Source: DASXMR01 sp036495525 (GTDB lineage: Bacteria; Actinomycetota; Actinomycetes; Streptosporangiales; Streptosporangiaceae). From it: DNA of 22,255 bases. The position numbers and the translations under genes were made by a program. The notes beneath the pieces are model-generated. The model saw nothing but the letters and a program-made list of their open reading frames with translations. It was not told where the DNA came from and ran no database searches. The DNA lies in contig DASXMR010000042.1 in assembly GCA_036495525.1 (NCBI GenBank), forward strand, positions 1 to 22,255, read 5' to 3'. Of the stretch, positions 14,873 to 22,040 are shown one piece after another; position 1 is the first letter of the stretch; each line of letters begins with the position of its first letter.

Positions 14873-15105
14873 TGCGTGACTGCCGGCGCTCACCCGGCCG
14901 CCGGTAACTGGCTCCGGACCAGCGCCCGGCAGGTCGGCCGGCCCCGGCACCTCGACCGGGACCGGCACCTCGTCCGCGCCGTAGCGCCGCGAGCGCAGGC
15001 CACGCCGTAGCGCCGGGCAGCGTCCCACGGCAGGCTAGACGACCGTCGCCGACTGTGCCATTCTCCACGAAATGGCCGCAGATCAGCTCGTGAGGGGCCT
15101 GCCTG

Positions 15106-16104
15106 ATGGTGACGATCGTCGATCACGGCAGCTGGCAGCTGGCGGCCGCTGACGAGGCGCTGCATGCGCCAGGTCCCGAGCAGCTCTGGAACGAGTCGTA
15201 CTACTACGACTTCGCCGCCCCGGACGGCTCGATCGGCGGGTACGTCCGGCTTGGCCTGTACCCGAACTGGGACCGGGCCTGGTACTGGGCATGCATCGCC
15301 CGGCGCGGTGAGCCTGCGGTGCTGCTGGCCGACAACGCCGCCCCGCTGCCCCGGCCCGGCGTCACCGACGTCGCCGGGAGCGGCTATGCCGCCAGCCAGC
15401 AGATCGCCGAGCCCTTCACCACGGCCACGCTGTCCCTGCGCGGGCAGGCCGCTGAGCTACCCGAGCCAGCGGCCGGCTATGCGGATCTCAGCAGGTGCGC
15501 GCCGGTATCCCTGGGCCTCGATCTGACCTGGAGCACGATCGGCGGCGTCTACCCGTACAAGGACCTGCGCCGCTACGAGATCCCGTGCCGGGTAGCCGGC
15601 ACCATCCGGCTGGACGGGCGGGAGGTCAGCGTCTCCGGCTGGGGAGAGCGCGACCACAGCTGGGGCGAGCGCGACTGGTGGCAGATCTCCTGGCTCTGGA
15701 CCTCCGGCCGGCTCGACGACGGCACGTGCTTTCACGGCATGCAGGCCAACATCGGCTTCGCGATCGACTGGCCGTCCTTTGCCGTCGCGCCCGGTGCCGA
15801 GCTTGCCCACCTGAAAGGGTTCTCAGCCCATACCGATTTCGGCGCTGACGGCCTTCCCGCGCGATCACGACTGTGCCTGGGCGGCGCATCGGTGGATGCG
15901 CTGCCACTGGCCTTCGGCCCGGTCGCCATGACCTCGCCCGCAGGCCAGGTGTCGCGCTTCCCGCGAGCGCTGTGCCGGTTCAGCACTGGCGACGGGCGGA
16001 CCGGATATGGCTGGACCGAGTGGAATCAGCCGCCGGGCTGGCCGGACCACGGCTGGTCTGACCTGGTCATGCCCGCCGGCCAGGACCAGGCCGGCGACCT
16101 GTGA
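15106..16104 (+). CDS. DUF7064/DUF7065-like (CrtC/AttH-type lipocalin-fold) protein
   Basis: A 332-residue protein resembling the tandem DUF7065-DUF7064 proteins of actinobacteria, which are distantly related to the beta-barrel AttH/hydroxyneurosporene-synthase (CrtC) group. Seen: the N-terminal LWNESYYYDFAAPDGSIGGY (28-46) followed by a strand-rich first half, and the second-half motif GERDHSWGERDWW (180-192), whose His, Asp, Glu and Trp residues recall the active region of CrtC-type hydratases. There is no signal peptide. GAGGGG (15092-15097) precedes the ATG by eight bases. Its stop overlaps the GTG of the phosphotransferase as GTGA, so the two are co-translated. A role in modifying a hydrophobic compound (terpenoid, steroid or lipid) is inferred from family only. 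Confidence 0.75.
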   Translation: MVTIVDHGSWQLAAADEALHAPGPEQLWNESYYYDFAAPDGSIGGYVRLGLYPNWDRAWYWACIARRGEPAVLLADNAAPLPRPGVTDVAGSGYAASQQIAEPFTTATLSLRGQAAELPEPAAGYADLSRCAPVSLGLDLTWSTIGGVYPYKDLRRYEIPCRVAGTIRLDGREVSVSGWGERDHSWGERDWWQISWLWTSGRLDDGTCFHGMQANIGFAIDWPSFAVAPGAELAHLKGFSAHTDFGADGLPARSRLCLGGASVDALPLAFGPVAMTSPAGQVSRFPRALCRFSTGDGRTGYGWTEWNQPPGWPDHGWSDLVMPAGQDQAGDL

Positions 16105-17159
16105 CACAGGTGGCCGTGTCGGGCGTCGCCGGGCTGGACCCGGAGTTCCTCAGCCGCGCACTGGCTGCCCGTCTCGACGGGGCGCGGGTCATATCGGTCC
16201 GCGCCACTGCGGTGGGCACGGGCCAGGTATCGGACAGCTTCCGCCTCAGGCTCGGCTACGACAGCCCGGCTGCGCTGCCTGGCACCCTCGTCGCCAAGGT
16301 TCCCGCCGCTGACCCGGCGAGCCGCAGCGCTGCCAGGGCCTTCCGTACCTACGAGCTGGAGGCCAGCTTCTACGGCCAGCTGGCCCCTGACCTGCCAGTT
16401 GCGCTGCCCGCCTGTTATTTCGCTAGCTACGACCCCGAGCCTGACGAATACGTCGTCTTGCTGGAAGACCTCGCGCCCGCCAGCCCCGGCGATCAGATTG
16501 CCGGCATCACCGCCGACCAGGCCGCCTTGGCAATCGACGAGCTGGCCGCCCTGCACGCGGCCGGCTGGGACAGCCAGCAGCTCGCCGGGCTGCCGTGGCT
16601 GAACCGGTCGAGCCCCGCTAGCGCGGCGCTGATGACCAGCGCGGTCGCCAGCCTGTACCCCGCCTTCCGGGATCGCTACGCACAGCGGCTCCGGCCGGAG
16701 ACCCTGCCGCTAATCGAGAACTTCGTCGCGAAGACCGCGGCTTACCTGGAGGCCAGGGACGGGCCCCGCACCATCGTGCACGGCGACTTCCGCGCCGACA
16801 ACCTGCTGTTCGGCCACAACGGGCCCGTTGTGCTCGACTGGCAGACCTGCAGCTTCGGCGCGGGCATCTCGGACCTGTCCTACTTCCTGGCCTCCAGTCT
16901 GCAGGTACCTGACCGCCAGCGGCACGAGCAGGATCTCGTTCGCCGCTACCATTCCGGCCTGGCCAGCAAGGGAGTGGCTGTGAGCTGGGCCTACTGCTGG
17001 AATGAGTACCGGCGGTACGCCTTCGGCGGCATCGTGATGGACATCATCGCGGCCATGGTCGTGCGGCAGACCGAGCGGGGAGACGAGATGTTCTGCGCTA
17101 TGGCCGATCGCCACGCCCGGCACGCGATCGACCTGGACTCGCTGGCCTTGCTGCCTTAG
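16101..17159 (+). CDS. Ecdysteroid-kinase-like / aminoglycoside phosphotransferase family protein
   Basis: A 352-residue protein with a small-molecule kinase fold. Seen: an N-lobe lysine in LVAKVP (Lys66), a conserved glutamate region (YELEASFY), VLLEDLAP hinge (119-126), the catalytic loop VHGDFRADNLLF (226-237) and the metal-binding Asp246 in VLDWQT. All key residues are intact, so it should bind ATP. The FRADN variant and the WQ after the metal Asp match the EcKinase-like/DUF1679-type branch more than antibiotic kinases. The GTG start overlaps the stop of the CrtC/AttH-like gene by four bases. Together the pair suggests phosphorylation of a hydroxyl group on a compound that the partner binds or modifies, perhaps a hydroxylated lipid or terpenoid. 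Antibiotic resistance is possible but less likely. Confidence 0.85.
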   Translation: MTQVAVSGVAGLDPEFLSRALAARLDGARVISVRATAVGTGQVSDSFRLRLGYDSPAALPGTLVAKVPAADPASRSAARAFRTYELEASFYGQLAPDLPVALPACYFASYDPEPDEYVVLLEDLAPASPGDQIAGITADQAALAIDELAALHAAGWDSQQLAGLPWLNRSSPASAALMTSAVASLYPAFRDRYAQRLRPETLPLIENFVAKTAAYLEARDGPRTIVHGDFRADNLLFGHNGPVVLDWQTCSFGAGISDLSYFLASSLQVPDRQRHEQDLVRRYHSGLASKGVAVSWAYCWNEYRRYAFGGIVMDIIAAMVVRQTERGDEMFCAMADRHARHAIDLDSLALLP

Positions 17160-17185
17160 GACGCCCCCGCTGATGATGCGCCGAA

Positions 17186-17245
17186 GCGGGCGCCGGCCCG
17201 GCGGGGAGCCGCTGTGAGACGGTGGTCCTCAGACTCGGCGCCCGC
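17186..17245 (+). promoter_or_regulatory. Long-range 10-bp inverted repeat in the gad leader
   Basis: GCGGGCGCCG (17186-17195) and CGGCGCCCGC (17236-17245) are perfect complements separated by 40 nt. The right arm ends six bases before the AGGGGGGAA ribosome site (17252-17260) of the glutamate decarboxylase. It may fold in the leader RNA or be a spaced operator; in GC-rich DNA, chance cannot be ruled out. Confidence 0.35.
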
Positions 17246-17267
17246 GCTCACAGGGGGGAAGCTGCTG

Positions 17268-18659
17268 ATGCTTCACCAACGGAACACCGTCCGCGACAGC
17301 CTTGATGATGATGTCTTTTCGTCGCGGGATCTAACCGTGGCCATGCCTAAATACCGCATGCACGATCATGAGCACGACCCGCGACACGCCCGGCAGATCG
17401 TGCTGGACGAGCTCATGCTCGACGGCAATTCACGGCAGAACCTTGCGACCTTCTGCCAGACCTGGGCGGAGCCGGAAGTCCGCGAGATCATGGCCTTCAC
17501 GCTCGACAAGAACATGATCGACAAGGACGAGTATCCGCAGACAGCCGCGCTCGAGGAGCGCTGCGTGCACATGCTGGCCAGCCTGTGGAACTCACCAGCC
17601 CGCGCCAACCCGGTGGGCACCTCGACAACCGGATCCAGCGAGGCCGCCATGCTCGGCGGGATGGCGATGCTGTGGAAATGGCGGATGCGCCAGCGGGCCT
17701 CAGGCAAGGCCACTGACCGGCCCAATCTGGTCACCGGTCCGGTGCAGATCTGCTGGCATAAGTTCGCCCGTTACTGGGACGTCGAGTTGCGCGAGATCCC
17801 GATGGACGGCGACCGGCTGATCATGACCGCTGCCGAGGTCATCAAGCGAGTCGATGAGAACACGATCGGCGTCGTCCCGACCCTGGGAGTGACGTTCACC
17901 TGCCAGTACGAGCCGGTCGAAGACGTCAGCCAGGCGCTGGACCGGCATCAGGAGCAGACCGGTCTCGACATCCCCGTGCACGTCGACGGCGCGAGCGGCG
18001 GATTCGTTGCGCCATTCACCGACCCCGAGCTCGCCTGGGATTTCCGGCTCAGCAGGGTGAAGTCGATCAATGCCTCGGGCCACAAGTTCGGCCTCGCGCC
18101 GCTGGGCGTCGGCTGGGTGATCTGGCGCGATGCCGAAGACCTGCCGGACGACCTTGTCTTCAAGGTCAACTACCTGGGCGGCAGCATGCCGACCTTCGCG
18201 CTCAACTTCTCCCGGCCTGGCGGGCAGATCGTCGCGCAGTACTACAACTTCCTGCGGCTCGGCCGGGAGGGCTACCGCAAGATCCATCAGGCTGGTTACG
18301 ACAATGCCCGGTATCTGGCTGAGGAGATAGCGAAACTCGGCCCCTTCGAGATGATTTATGACGGTCGCGGCGGGCTGCCCGCCCTGGCCTGGAAGCTCAC
18401 GGATGGCGCCGACCACGGCTTCACCCTGTTCGATTTCGCCGACCGGCTGCGGACCTACGGCTGGCAGGTGCCCGCTTACGCGCTGCCGAAGAACCGGGAG
18501 GATCTGGTCATCCAGCGCATCCTGGTGCGCCATGACTTCAGCCGTGACCTCGCCGATCTCCTGCTGGATGACTGCAGACGGGCGGTGCGGCACCTGGGCA
18601 TACACGCAACGACTAGCTCGCTCACTGCTGAAGAAGCCAGCGGCTTCAACCACAACTGA
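17268..18659 (+). CDS. gad: Glutamate decarboxylase (PLP-dependent)
   Basis: A 463-residue group II PLP decarboxylase that converts L-glutamate and a proton into GABA and CO2, a cytosolic reaction used for acid resistance or GABA metabolism. Seen: the family N-terminal segment LDELMLDGNSRQNLATF (46-62), KNMIDKDEYPQT (81-92), GTSTTGSSEAAMLGG (117-131), the PLP-contacting VHVDGASGGF (237-246) and the Schiff-base lysine Lys273 in INASGHKFGLAPLGVGW. Length matches E. coli GadB (466). I chose the ATG at 17268, preceded by AGGGGGGAA at eight bases; a GTG at 17214 with GGGGAG before it would add 18 residues. No glutamate/GABA antiporter (GadC) is adjacent, so a complete acid-resistance cassette is not seen here. 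It converges with the YbaK gene after 11 nt. Confidence 0.95.
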   Translation: MLHQRNTVRDSLDDDVFSSRDLTVAMPKYRMHDHEHDPRHARQIVLDELMLDGNSRQNLATFCQTWAEPEVREIMAFTLDKNMIDKDEYPQTAALEERCVHMLASLWNSPARANPVGTSTTGSSEAAMLGGMAMLWKWRMRQRASGKATDRPNLVTGPVQICWHKFARYWDVELREIPMDGDRLIMTAAEVIKRVDENTIGVVPTLGVTFTCQYEPVEDVSQALDRHQEQTGLDIPVHVDGASGGFVAPFTDPELAWDFRLSRVKSINASGHKFGLAPLGVGWVIWRDAEDLPDDLVFKVNYLGGSMPTFALNFSRPGGQIVAQYYNFLRLGREGYRKIHQAGYDNARYLAEEIAKLGPFEMIYDGRGGLPALAWKLTDGADHGFTLFDFADRLRTYGWQVPAYALPKNREDLVIQRILVRHDFSRDLADLLLDDCRRAVRHLGIHATTSSLTAEEASGFNHN

Positions 18660-18670
18660 CCGAGCCTGCG

Positions 18671-19138
18671 TCAGCACACCGGCAGCACGGTCCCCTTGGT
18701 CAGCTCCAGCAGCTGCTCGAAACTGGTCGCGAACATGGTGAGGTGATCTCCGCCGCCTGCCCACAGCACCGGGAAGGCCGCCAGGTCCGCGTCGATGACC
18801 GTGCGGAGCGGGCTCGGGTGGCCGACCGGCGCGACGCCGCCGACCTCCTGGCCGGCCTGCTCGAGCACGAAGTCCGGGCTTGCCCGGCGGATCCTCCTGG
18901 CTCCGAGCCGGCGTGCCAGCAGGGCGGTGTCGACCCGGTGCGCTCCGCTGGCGAGCACCAGCAGCGGCTCGCCGTCAGCCACGAAGACCAGGCTGTTCGC
19001 GATCGCGCCGATCTGGCAGCCGAGCACCGCGGCCGCGGCCGCGGCTGTGGGGACCGGCTCGGCGAACGTCCGCAGCTCGGCGTCCGGGCCGGCTGCCTCC
19101 AGCGCGGCAGCTACCTGGGCAACAGCTGAGGACGGCAT
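18671..19138 (-). CDS. YbaK/EbsC-type aminoacyl-tRNA deacylase
   Basis: A 155-residue protein of the YbaK/ProX fold, which clears mischarged aminoacyl-tRNAs in trans. Seen: the central GAIANSLVFVADGEPLLVLA segment, SGAHRVDTALL, the RRASPDFVLEQAGQEVGGVAPVGHP region with the family's GGV-PxGHP loop, and a C-terminal LTKGTV. In YbaK the key lysine stands in a VKTLVF context; here that position reads ANSLVF, so the lysine is missing there, although I believe the ANSLVF version occurs in other actinobacterial members. Its tRNA specificity (Cys-Pro, Ala-Pro or other) is therefore unclear. The ATG at 19138 is close to the sigma-factor stop (59 nt), so it may be the last gene of that transcript. Confidence 0.85.
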   Translation of the reverse strand: MPSSAVAQVAAALEAAGPDAELRTFAEPVPTAAAAAAVLGCQIGAIANSLVFVADGEPLLVLASGAHRVDTALLARRLGARRIRRASPDFVLEQAGQEVGGVAPVGHPSPLRTVIDADLAAFPVLWAGGGDHLTMFATSFEQLLELTKGTVLPVC

Positions 19139-19197
19139 CCCGCGAGCCTACGGGCTCTGCGAGCCAGCTCCCAACCTGATTCCGTCCCGCTGACCGG

Positions 19198-20184
19198 CTA
19201 GGACTGCGGAGCCAGCACCTCTGGCAGGCCGAACAACGGGAACAGCGTGGTGTCGAAAAAGGACACCACGTGGTCGACCTTGCCGCCCTTGAGCCGCAGC
19301 ACGTGCAGCTGGAAGGCGCGATACTCGCCGCCGTCGAGGTAGTACATGCCGAAGGCAGGCTGCCCGTTCGCGCGGGCCGGGGCCAGCCGCAGGTCGCCTG
19401 GCGTCTTGGCCGGGCACTGGCTGGCCACGAGCAGGCCGATATCGCGGGGCGTCTGGTACCAGCCGGTGTACGGCGGCATCTCCCAGATCGCCTGGTCGGT
19501 GAACAGCGCGGTGAGCGCAGCGACGTCATACTCCTCGAACGCGGCAACGTACCGGTCGAGCAGCTCTCGCTGCTGAGCCGTCGGCGGCTCGGTCACCGCG
19601 TCCTCGGCTGGCGCGGCCTCGCTGATCTGCGCGCGGGCGCGCTGCAGCATGCTGTTCACCGCGGCGGTCGTCGTGCCGAGCAGGTCGGCGACTTCCGCTG
19701 CGCGCCAGCTGAGCACCTCCCGCAGGATGAGCACGGCGCGCTGCCGCGGCGGCAGATGCTGCAGCGCTGCGATGAAAGCGAGCCTGATGCTCTCCCGCGA
19801 GGTGACGATGGCCGCCGGATCAGACGTGCCGACGCCGACCATGACGTCGGGCGCCGGCTCAAGCCACGGCACTTCGGCCTGGTGCAGCTCGCCCTCCGGG
19901 TCGCCGGCCGGGGCGCCAAGCCCGGTCGGCAGCGGGCGCCGGTTGCGGCTCTCCAGCGCGGTCAGGCAGACATTGGTAGCAATCTGGTACAGCCACGTCC
20001 GCAGCGACGACCGCCCCTGAAACCGGTCATAGGCACGCCAGCCACGGAGGAAGGTCTCCTGCACCAGGTCCTCGGCGTCGTGGATGGAGCCAACCATCCG
20101 GTAGCAATGAGCCAGCAGCTCGCGCCGGTACGGCTCAGCCAGCGGCAGGAACTCCGTCTGGGTGACCTGCTCCGTGGTCGCCAT
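19198..20184 (-). CDS. ECF sigma factor, SigG-like, with C-terminal SnoaL-like domain
   Basis: A 328-residue RNA polymerase sigma factor of the TIGR02960/SigG type. Seen: region 2 at about residues 18-85 (HCYRMVGSIHDAEDLVQETF, then FQGRSSLRTWLYQIATNVC), region 4 at about 133-185 with LPPRQRAVLILREVLSW and the recognition helix-turn-helix, and a C-terminal SnoaL_2-like domain from about 205 (DRYVAAFEEYDVAALTALF) ending in KVDHVVSFFDTTLF. In related ECF sigma factors such extensions replace a separate anti-sigma factor and control activity; none is encoded beside it here. I chose the ATG at 20184, as GGAGGAG lies nine bases before it, over the TTG at 20193. A possible -10 TATGCT (20227-20232, minus strand) lies upstream. 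Confidence 0.93.
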   Translation of the reverse strand: MATTEQVTQTEFLPLAEPYRRELLAHCYRMVGSIHDAEDLVQETFLRGWRAYDRFQGRSSLRTWLYQIATNVCLTALESRNRRPLPTGLGAPAGDPEGELHQAEVPWLEPAPDVMVGVGTSDPAAIVTSRESIRLAFIAALQHLPPRQRAVLILREVLSWRAAEVADLLGTTTAAVNSMLQRARAQISEAAPAEDAVTEPPTAQQRELLDRYVAAFEEYDVAALTALFTDQAIWEMPPYTGWYQTPRDIGLLVASQCPAKTPGDLRLAPARANGQPAFGMYYLDGGEYRAFQLHVLRLKGGKVDHVVSFFDTTLFPLFGLPEVLAPQS

Positions 20185-20226
20185 GACCAGCAACTCCTCC
20201 GCCTCGCTCTACGGTGCCGTCAGCCC

Positions 20227-20232
20227 AGCATA
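20227..20232 (-). promoter_or_regulatory. Possible -10 element of the sigma-factor gene
   Basis: Read on the minus strand, TATGCT lies about 42 nt before the ATG at 20184 in the 76-nt gap after the phosphotransferase gene. No -35 hexamer matching a known consensus is clear. Confidence 0.25.
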
Positions 20233-20260
20233 AGCAAGCCCTACGACATCCGTCGCACTG

Positions 20261-21289
20261 TCAGCTGGCCAGCTCGCGCTCCAGCCGCAGCACGCGCTGC
20301 AGGTTCCACTCGGCGATCTCGAGCATCTCAGCGCGATCGGGGAAATCAGGCTCTACCTGCAGCGGCCCGGCCACCAGGCTCAGATGCATGGCCAGCCGGT
20401 ACAGCTGCAGTCTGGCGTCGTCCAGGCCGGTGGCAGCGAGGTAACCGTAGTGCTCGCCGAAGCGCAGCTGCAGGAACACGTGCTCCCACTCGACGTCGAA
20501 AAACATCAGCCCCTCGATGTCGATGAGGACGGGCGCGCCGTCGCTGCCGACCAGGACGTGATCAGGGCCTAGCTCGCCGTGCACCAGTCCCAGCCGCTGG
20601 CGCGGGGTAACGGCCGAGCGCAGGCTGGCAAGCAGCTGCTCCAGGCGCTCGCGCACGGCTGCGACGCGGCCGTCCAGGCCGGCGGACTCCGCCACGTGCC
20701 GCAGCGCCAGCGCCAGCACCAGCTCCTCGCAGGGCTCCTGCGGCTGGTCAGCGGCCTGCTGGCGGCACGCCCACGCGACCTTCCCTGACCGCTGGCCGCG
20801 GTGCCGGTGCATGGCCTGCAGCGACTCGCCGAGCATCGCCATCGTCCGCTGCGCGCCCGGCGCCCCGGCAGCCAGCCGCCGCTCAAGTGAATCCCCTGGC
20901 ACGTCCTCGACCAGCGCGATATCGGCCGGGTAGGCAGACCGGCTCCGGTCAAGCAGGATCAGCTCCGGCACCCGGACGCCGAGCGACACCAGCTCGGCGT
21001 GGCTGGCCTCGAAGAGGCCGGCGCCGGAGGCGTCGGAGAACGGGTCGGCCAGGTCGGGGGCTGACTGCGCTGGATTGCCCGGCCAGTAGTTCTCGTCGGC
21101 GGCCCACACATAGCAGATGACGGCCGATCCGTCGTCAAGCCGGAGCCGGTAGACGCCCTTCTTGCTCCCCCCGCGCAGCCGGTCGATCACGCCGATGCGC
21201 CGCGCGGTGCCGAGCCCGGCCCGCACCGGGCCGGCCAGGTCGCTGGCCGTCGCGAACCGGCGCTGCCCGTCAGCGGCTGCGCTGGTCAT
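20261..21289 (-). CDS. Phosphotransferase-fold protein with altered catalytic loop
   Basis: A 342-residue protein of the aminoglycoside-phosphotransferase-like fold. Seen: a Gly-rich loop GGSKKGVYRLRL (40-51), the hinge-region ALVEDVPGDSLE (125-136), the catalytic loop VHGELGPDHVLV (236-247), and LIDIEGLMFFDVEWEH (255-270) with the metal-binding Asp257. The usual HGDxxxxN reads HGELGPDH, so the catalytic Asp is Glu and the Asn is His, and no lysine is seen in the strand after the Gly-rich loop (AVICYVW). It may be a low-activity kinase or a pseudokinase, or the residues may be family-typical. The ATG at 21289 is inside the end of the YjbR gene (20-nt overlap); a TTG at 21328 would extend it. 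The overlap points to translational coupling with YjbR. Confidence 0.8.
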   Translation of the reverse strand: MTSAAADGQRRFATASDLAGPVRAGLGTARRIGVIDRLRGGSKKGVYRLRLDDGSAVICYVWAADENYWPGNPAQSAPDLADPFSDASGAGLFEASHAELVSLGVRVPELILLDRSRSAYPADIALVEDVPGDSLERRLAAGAPGAQRTMAMLGESLQAMHRHRGQRSGKVAWACRQQAADQPQEPCEELVLALALRHVAESAGLDGRVAAVRERLEQLLASLRSAVTPRQRLGLVHGELGPDHVLVGSDGAPVLIDIEGLMFFDVEWEHVFLQLRFGEHYGYLAATGLDDARLQLYRLAMHLSLVAGPLQVEPDFPDRAEMLEIAEWNLQRVLRLERELAS

Positions 21290-21638
21290 GAGCCGGTGGC
21301 CGGTCCTTCTTCGGCAGCCTGGCGACAACCGCAGCGTAGGAGTCGTCCACGGCCTCCAGCAGTTCGTCGTCGCTGATCGCCCCGGCGAGCCCCAGCGAGT
21401 TCCAGCCGGACCGGCCGATGTAGGCCATCACCGTGGCGTCGCCGGGATAGCGGGCCAGCCACTCGTCAGCGGCCTCGCGGGACTGGCCGCACTTGAGGCC
21501 GACCGAGGTCGAGTCGCCCGACCCGACGAACGCGAAGATCTTGCCGGCGACCTTCACCACGATGTCGCCCTCCCACGGCTCGTCCTGCCACGCGCCAGGC
21601 TTGGCCAGGCAGTATTCGAGCAGTTCGTCGTGCGTCAT
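21270..21638 (-). CDS. MmcQ/YjbR family protein
   Basis: A 122-residue protein of the MmcQ/YjbR family, which has a CyaY-like fold and is often annotated as DNA-binding, without a firm biochemical role. Seen: the N-terminal HDELLEYCLAKPGAWQDEPW (3-22), IVVKVAGKIFAFVG (26-39), SVGLKCGQSREAADEW (45-60), the typical YIGRSGWNSLGL near 73-84 and a C-terminal helix with SYAAVVARLPKK. Length fits the family (about 115-125). GGGGAGAGGCG upstream of the ATG supports the start. It overlaps the phosphotransferase gene by 20 nt, so both are co-expressed; an 81-nt gap separates it from the ArsR gene. Confidence 0.88.
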   Translation of the reverse strand: MTHDELLEYCLAKPGAWQDEPWEGDIVVKVAGKIFAFVGSGDSTSVGLKCGQSREAADEWLARYPGDATVMAYIGRSGWNSLGLAGAISDDELLEAVDDSYAAVVARLPKKDRPPAHDQRSR

Positions 21639-21719
21639 CGCCTCTCCCCGCTGGCGGCCATGCTGCCGGGAGCCTGGGTGCCTGGCTTGCCTGGCGAACG
21701 TCCCGCGGCCATCGGCACG

Positions 21720-22040
21720 CTACCAGCCGGCCTCGCCGGCCGCTGGCGCGAAACGGGCGATCCAGCCGCCGGCCACGGCCAGCAGCCGCTCGGAATCGAG
21801 CCGATAGGTCCGCTCGCGTCCGCGCAGCCCGACGCTGACCAGGCCGGCTTCCTGCAGCACCCGCAGGTGCCGGGTAGTGGTCGGCCACGAATGCTCGAAC
21901 CTGGCGGCGATCGCGCCTGAGGTCATCTCGCCGCCACGGGCCAGCAGCACCAGCAGGATGGTCCGCCGCGCGTGGTGCGCCAGCGCCTGGAACACCACTT
22001 CAAGATCATCGAGCTCGGCCAGGCCGCGGGCGCGGCTCAC
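21720..22040 (-). CDS. ArsR-family transcriptional regulator
   Basis: A 106-residue winged helix-turn-helix protein. Seen: VFQALAHHARRTILLVLLARGG (29-50), the helix-turn-helix MTSGAIAARFEHSWPTTTRHLRVLQEAGLV (52-81) and the wing VGLRGRERTYRLDSERL. No Cys pair for metal sensing is present (there is no Cys in the protein), so it belongs to the non-metal group often linked to SRPBCC-type or small-molecule enzymes. I chose the GTG at 22040, which overlaps the preceding stop as GTGA; the frame is open to a GTG at 22079, which would lie fully within the upstream gene. The coupling means it is probably an autoregulator of the operon that begins beyond the window. Confidence 0.9.
   Translation of the reverse strand: MSRARGLAELDDLEVVFQALAHHARRTILLVLLARGGEMTSGAIAARFEHSWPTTTRHLRVLQEAGLVSVGLRGRERTYRLDSERLLAVAGGWIARFAPAAGEAGW

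Larger units (their letters stand above)
14635..15105. other. Structured divergent intergenic region
   Basis: These 471 nt separate the divergent acetyltransferase and DUF7064 genes and contain no convincing gene; the longest frame on the minus strand (14736-15068) is Arg/Gly-rich and has no good ribosome site. The region has a perfect 14-bp palindrome (14720-14733), a perfect 16-bp stem-loop (14812-14850), a 7-bp dyad (14855-14872), an 11-bp direct repeat CCGGCACCTCG (14944-14954 and 14962-14972) and a 13-bp direct repeat CGCCGTAGCGCCG (14977-14989 and 15003-15015). It must hold two promoters; their -10 and -35 elements are not clear. Confidence 0.6.

Noticed and set aside
14736..15068. A 110-codon minus-strand frame in the divergent region
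   Set aside because: Arg/Gly/Ala-rich with no clear ribosome site, and it spans the perfect stem-loop and direct repeats, which fits non-coding DNA better.
17268..18659. A complete GadBC-type acid-resistance system
   Set aside because: Only the decarboxylase is present; no glutamate/GABA antiporter gene lies beside it.
17700..18764. A minus-strand frame opposite glutamate decarboxylase
   Set aside because: It is the antisense of a clear PLP decarboxylase and has no motif of its own.
19270..20526. A plus-strand frame opposite the sigma factor and phosphotransferase
   Set aside because: It runs across two minus-strand genes and their gap, and its product has the Arg/Gly/Gln/Val-rich composition of an antisense frame.
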